Source of the DNA: DATMQA01 sp035566895
Lineage (GTDB): Bacteria; Verrucomicrobiota; Verrucomicrobiia; Limisphaerales; UBA8199
Reading direction: 5' to 3'
NCBI GenBank assembly: GCA_035566895.1
Contig: DATMQA010000198.1
Location: 1-64,000 of the forward strand
DNA: 64,000 nucleotides
The notes beneath the pieces were generated by a model, which was not told the origin of the DNA, ran no database searches, and worked only from the letters and a program-made list of their open reading frames with translations. A program made the position numbers and the translations under genes. Of the stretch, positions 61,667 through 64,000 are shown one piece after another (positions within the stretch are counted from its first letter, which is position 1; each line of letters opens with the position of its first letter).

Positions 61667-62174
61667 TCAGCAGCCAACGTACCGGCCATAAACCAGTAAC
61701 CTCGATGACTGCGCGTGGCTTTGTACACCTCCCTCGGATGGATGCCCAACCGAATCGAAAATCAAAACTCAAAAATCCCTTCCCTCCGTTATCTTCGTTT
61801 CCTCATGTTAATTCCGGCCCTTCCCCTCCTCGATCGCAGCCGCATAACCGCTCCGTACCCCCTCACCCAACCGTTGCCCGTTGAGCACCTCGCGCCAGTG
61901 ATAAAACATCAGCGCCGGACTTTGACCCTCGGCACCCGCTCCGCCATGACCCATACCTTCCATTGCCTGACTTTGTCTTTACACATTTGTTGCAATTGTG
62001 TAAAGACAAAGTTTGTAAAGCTAACCTGCTGACGAATAGGACCTCTTTTCCGTCAAAATCCCTTATTTTAATCTTCTTCTTGACCCGGTAACGCTAAAGT
62101 GGCACTTTTTACCCATGAAGGAACTTTGTCTTTCGACTTTGTCTTTGCACAGGTGACTTTGTCCTAATTATACT
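61667..62174. other. Repeat-rich region between intI remnant and first cassette
   Basis: No intact gene is seen in these 508 bp. The left part (61667-61810) reads as decayed DNA. A 51-residue minus-strand frame at 61808-61963 has protein-like composition (ALMFYHWREVLNGQRLGEGV) and faint likeness to the end of the integrase N-terminal domain, but I would not call it a gene. The right part carries a long hairpin and four copies of ACTTTGTC, listed next, and ends at the attI-like GTTGGGC. Confidence 0.5.
61970..62163. repeat. Hairpin and four ACTTTGTC direct repeats (attI-like region)
   Basis: A near-perfect 16-bp inverted repeat, ACTTTGTCTTTACACA (61970-61985) with its complement at 61997-62012, encloses an 11-nt loop. 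The first 8 bases, ACTTTGTC, recur as direct repeats at 62123-62130, 62136-62143 and 62156-62163, the last ending 11 bp before the GTTGGGC core. Known attI sites carry direct repeats that bind the integrase beside the recombination core, so this could be the degenerate attI. A promoter or operator is the alternative. Confidence 0.55.
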
Positions 62175-62181
62175 GTTGGGC
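62175..62181 (+). other. Integron core site GTTGGGC at the left edge of cassette 1
   Basis: GTTGGGC fits the GTTRRRY consensus at which cassettes join attI. It lies 21 bp before the start codon of cassette 1; the equivalent cores before cassettes 2 and 3 lie 17 and 16 bp before theirs. No partner GCCCAAC within the usual attC length is found to the left (the nearest is about 430 bp away), so this is better read as the attI junction than as another attC. Confidence 0.5.
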
Positions 62182-62202
62182 TAAAAATGTAACAGTGCCT
62201 GC

Positions 62203-62709
62203 ATGAAGCTGTTTCGGTTCGTTCTAATTATGGCGATTTTCTCATGGCTTGGCGGCGGCTGCAATCCCAAGCAGTCTCCAGACTTCGCTTTCATTGACAG
62301 GTATCTCGAAACGTGGGACCGGTTTGCACAGGGGGCGAACGAGCTGATGCCGCGTCTTAGAAAAGATGGGCCGGAATTCCAGCGCCACCTCGCTGATGCA
62401 TTGAGCAAGAACGATTCACGCGCCCCGAGTCGAGTTGTCTTCTTCGGTGTCGTCCAAGTCGGCGGGTTCATACCGATTGATTCTCCGGTTGGACAAGCGT
62501 TTCAGGCGCGCTTCGGCAGCGCGGTCCCCGTCTTCACCGATGAGAAGGACGGTGCAAAAAGTTTTTTCGCCGGCGACCTTTACTTCTGGTGGGAGAAGCA
62601 CAACTCAGAATACGACACCTTCCCACTGTATGAGGATTGGCGCCAGCGTCCATTCGCGAAGAATGTCGCAATAAAAATGTATGAGAGCGCAGCGAAAAAT
62701 AGCAAGTGA
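62203..62709 (+). CDS. Cassette 1: hypothetical lipoprotein
   Basis: The 168-residue product has a lipoprotein signal (hydrophobic core about 5-17, lipobox LGGGC with Cys20). The mature part is helical at first (FIDRYLETWDRFAQGANELM), then beta-rich (RVVFFGVVQVGGFIPID), and ends with a charged helix. I recognise no domain. The stop codon lies 6 bp before the attC site at 62716, and the start lies 21 bp after a GTTGGGC core, so gene and attC together form one integron cassette. Integron cassettes commonly encode such unknown exported proteins. Confidence 0.8.
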   Translation: MKLFRFVLIMAIFSWLGGGCNPKQSPDFAFIDRYLETWDRFAQGANELMPRLRKDGPEFQRHLADALSKNDSRAPSRVVFFGVVQVGGFIPIDSPVGQAFQARFGSAVPVFTDEKDGAKSFFAGDLYFWWEKHNSEYDTFPLYEDWRQRPFAKNVAIKMYESAAKNSK

Positions 62710-62715
62710 CGCACC

Positions 62716-62820
62716 GCCCAACAAGAGGATGGAGCCGATGACGAGCAGCGCGATATGCCAGTGGTGCCAAATTGTCGCCGGTGACGCGCTGCTCGTCACG
62801 GCTCATCCTCGGCGTTCGGC
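62716..62820 (+). other. Integron attC recombination site 1
   Basis: A 105-bp imperfect palindrome. The outer core boxes are GCCCAAC (62716-62722) and GTTCGGC (62814-62820). After a short unpaired spacer the arms GAGGATGGAGCCGATGACG... (left) and their complement (right, about 62785-62810) pair for nearly 30 bp, except for two bulged bases in the left arm, G62731 and A62738. The loop is about 32 nt (62753-62784). Core boxes, unpaired spacer, two extrahelical bases and variable loop are the structural signature of attC. GTTCGGC departs from GTTRRRY at one position. Confidence 0.75.
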
Positions 62821-62837
62821 GTCGCTACCTGCGTCCA

Positions 62838-63440
62838 ATGAGTGAAGCCATTCTACTCGAAGCGTTGCGAACGTCCTCTGCGGCAGCGCGGACACTCGAA
62901 TACGACTTCGACTTCGTGCCTGCGACACGAGCCACGAAGTCGAACCTCTTTCAGCTACGCGCAGGCTCAGGCTACGAGTTGGTTGCCACGGACGCCAGCG
63001 GCGGGGAGTTTGCCCTTTGCGATGCCGGGGCTTTGCCGACGCGCCCAATGCTTTACGCATCATCTGAGGGTCAGGCTGGAGTCATCGCCATCAGCCTGAA
63101 GATCGGGCTTTCGACCATCATTGACCTGCCGTTCTGGCAGGATTGTCTCAAATTCTCAGGTAGTGGTCAGCTTGCCGAGATGCGGCGGGTAGCTCCACTT
63201 GCCCAGAGTGACCTGCTTGCGGACAGGCCCCAGATCGAATCGAGTCGCGAAGCCGTGCGGGCGATCTTTGGCTTGTCGCCGCTTTCAGATCCGCTCCGGG
63301 AGCTTCATGCGGCCCTCACGGAGATCTCAGCACGCTACCCCGTGAGTGGCCCTGACGGTTGGCAGTTTGCGCCGCTGTTCGGGAAGTTTACCGCCGAATC
63401 AAACGCCGAGTGGCGGCGGCGGCTGAAATCCCAGCAATGA
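62838..63440 (+). CDS. Cassette 2: hypothetical cytoplasmic protein
   Basis: The ATG at 62838, 17 bp after attC 1, gives 200 residues with no signal peptide or transmembrane helix. The sequence is acidic at first (TLEYDFDFVPATRA), then YELVATDASGGEFALCDAGA and GVIAISLKIGLSTIIDLPFW. It reads like an immunity-type or SMI1/SUKH-like alpha/beta protein, but I cannot place it in a family. A longer frame starting at 62772 runs through attC and is rejected. It is followed after 25 bp by attC 2. Confidence 0.8.
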   Translation: MSEAILLEALRTSSAAARTLEYDFDFVPATRATKSNLFQLRAGSGYELVATDASGGEFALCDAGALPTRPMLYASSEGQAGVIAISLKIGLSTIIDLPFWQDCLKFSGSGQLAEMRRVAPLAQSDLLADRPQIESSREAVRAIFGLSPLSDPLRELHAALTEISARYPVSGPDGWQFAPLFGKFTAESNAEWRRRLKSQQ

Positions 63441-63465
63441 GCACCCTCTCCACCAGACCCACAGC

Positions 63466-63558
63466 GCCGAACCCGGCTAGTGCAGTGGACGCGCCGATAG
63501 CGTCTCTGTTTGCATTTGAGGGCCAGCGGCGGCGCGCCACTGACCAGCATCGTTGGCC
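63466..63558 (+). other. Integron attC recombination site 2
   Basis: A 93-bp imperfect palindrome with core boxes GCCGAAC (63466-63472) and GTTGGCC (63552-63558). Arms GCTAGT-G-CAGTGG-A-CGCGCCG (63476-63496) pair with 63530-63548, leaving G63482 and A63489 bulged. These are the same two bases, 7 nt apart, as in site 1. The loop is about 33 nt. Its position between the stop of cassette 2 and the start of cassette 3 fits. The cores are more diverged than in site 1. Confidence 0.65.
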
Positions 63559-63574
63559 CGTGTGAGGTACAGCG

Positions 63575-63997
63575 ATGAACATGCGCATCAAACTTAGGGC
63601 GTTTGCAGCCGCGGCAGCGGGGTTGTTGTATGTGTCCGGCTGCCATACCGCAGAAGCGCCCAAATACAGCGATCTGATCAAAACCTGGCACCCGATCTCC
63701 ATCTATCACGTAGCCGATGGCAGCCACATCGTTCTGGTTCAAAGCATCACTAACGGAGTGGAGTCGGGGAAATACATCTGGCCCATGTTTTCGTCAATAG
63801 GGCCGGGCGGCGATGGATTCGCGCTTAGCGCCTGGCGGAGCCCAGATGGCTTTTCGCTAATCGACCTCGGACCGAGGCAAGGACAAGCCACGGTGCTTGA
63901 GTACACTAGGCGCCAACCAGACGGTGCAGCGAACCGGAGCCAGCCGGTTAGCCCCCAGACAAATCAAACATCAGCGCCGGCTGGCTCCGGTCGCTGA
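63575..63997 (+). CDS. Cassette 3: hypothetical lipoprotein
   Basis: The ATG at 63575, 16 bp after attC 2, encodes 140 residues with a lipoprotein signal (hydrophobic run about 8-20, lipobox VSGC with Cys23). The mature domain is beta-rich (WHPISIYHVADGSHIVLVQS, GGDGFALSAWRSPDGFSLID). No family is recognised. From about residue 113 the frame runs into the third attC-like hairpin, so the last 25 or so residues (Gln/Pro/Ser-rich) are encoded by it. A one-base shift would end the gene at a TAG at its edge. Confidence 0.7.
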   Translation: MNMRIKLRAFAAAAAGLLYVSGCHTAEAPKYSDLIKTWHPISIYHVADGSHIVLVQSITNGVESGKYIWPMFSSIGPGGDGFALSAWRSPDGFSLIDLGPRQGQATVLEYTRRQPDGAANRSQPVSPQTNQTSAPAGSGR

Positions 63998-64000
63998 CCT
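63911..64000 (+). other. Integron attC recombination site 3, cut by the window end
   Basis: A left core CGCCAAC (63911-63917) is followed by GGT-G-CAGCGA-A-CCGG and then GAGCCAGCCGG (63923-63947). These pair with 63977-63999 except for bulged G63926 and A63933, again 7 nt apart. The inner 14 bp, CCGGAGCCAGCCGG, are perfect. The right core lies beyond the window, so the site and the array continue to the right. Confidence 0.6.

Noticed and set aside
61808..61963. Minus-strand 51-residue frame with faint likeness to an integrase N-terminal segment
   Set aside because: The match (LMFYHWREVL against the LLFLYREVL pattern) is too short to use, and the order relative to the intI relic is only loosely consistent. 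I did not count it as integrase evidence.
62772..62837. Longer start for the second cassette gene
   Set aside because: The extra 22 residues are encoded by the right arm of attC 1; the ATG at 62838 is at the usual distance from the core.
1..64000. CRISPR arrays, tRNA, rRNA and riboswitches
   Set aside because: No regularly spaced direct repeats with unique spacers, no cloverleaf-like sequence and no known riboswitch core were found by eye.

Overview
The window reads as a chromosomal segment of a Verrucomicrobiota-type bacterium, probably a soil or freshwater relative of the Pedosphaera/Limisphaerales group. This placement is inferred from style, not from a marker gene. The signs are many large secreted beta-propeller, RCC1, Kelch and FN3 proteins ending in a short Verrucomicrobia-like C-terminal module, a PEP-CTERM anchor, two GH95 enzymes, Tat-exported redox proteins, and long intergenic stretches of degenerate short repeats. 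No rRNA, tRNA or CRISPR array was seen.

Left part (1-22.3 kb). A repeat-rich gene-poor stretch is followed by a REP-associated tyrosine transposase gene that sits exactly between two inverted REP palindrome pairs. Next come a secreted endonuclease/exonuclease/phosphatase, an MFS transporter and a Gfo/Idh oxidoreductase. A five-gene minus-strand run follows (GH2 enzyme, BNR sialidase-like protein, tandem alpha/beta hydrolase with a dead second half, ceramidase-like hydrolase, giant beta-helix protein). It looks like an extracellular glycan or glycoconjugate degradation operon. An RCC1-repeat protein and a PQQ/PKD propeller close this part.

Middle (22.6-35 kb). An ECF sigma factor and a zinc-finger anti-sigma factor (ATGA overlap) diverge from a Tat-linked redox island: metallophosphoesterase, DUF2231 protein, cytochrome c, TatA, NDH-2, vanadium haloperoxidase-like protein, ferritin-like protein, cupredoxin, and a CusF-Sco fusion. 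Three copies of the same two-part promoter, GGGAATA-N17-GTCYRG, lie in the divergent region, two pointing at the sigma gene and one at the island. This suggests an autoregulated sigma regulon and corrects the sigma start to a TTG. DUF2934 and CBM48 genes and an AraC regulator follow.

Fucose locus (34-48.7 kb). Two divergent GH95 alpha-L-fucosidase-type enzymes face an SSS transporter and the full non-phosphorylating L-fucose pathway: an SDR dehydrogenase, L-fuconate dehydratase (all active-site residues visible), lactonase, a second SDR and an FAH hydrolase. Together these would convert fucosides to pyruvate and lactate. Secreted proteins built from one shared domain flank the operon.

Right part (49-64 kb). 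This holds single enzymes (VOC, thioredoxin, cyclase), a bacterial lysyl oxidase with the copper histidines and both quinone-cofactor residues conserved, propeller proteins, several gene fragments, and a cytochrome c-sorbosone dehydrogenase fusion. The last 2.5 kb is the most unusual piece: a decayed integron. A fragment of an integron integrase lies on the minus strand, then a repeat-rich attI-like stretch ending in GTTGGGC, then at least three cassettes (lipoprotein, unknown protein, lipoprotein). Each cassette is followed by an attC-like hairpin with the same bulged G and A 7 nt apart. The array runs off the window.
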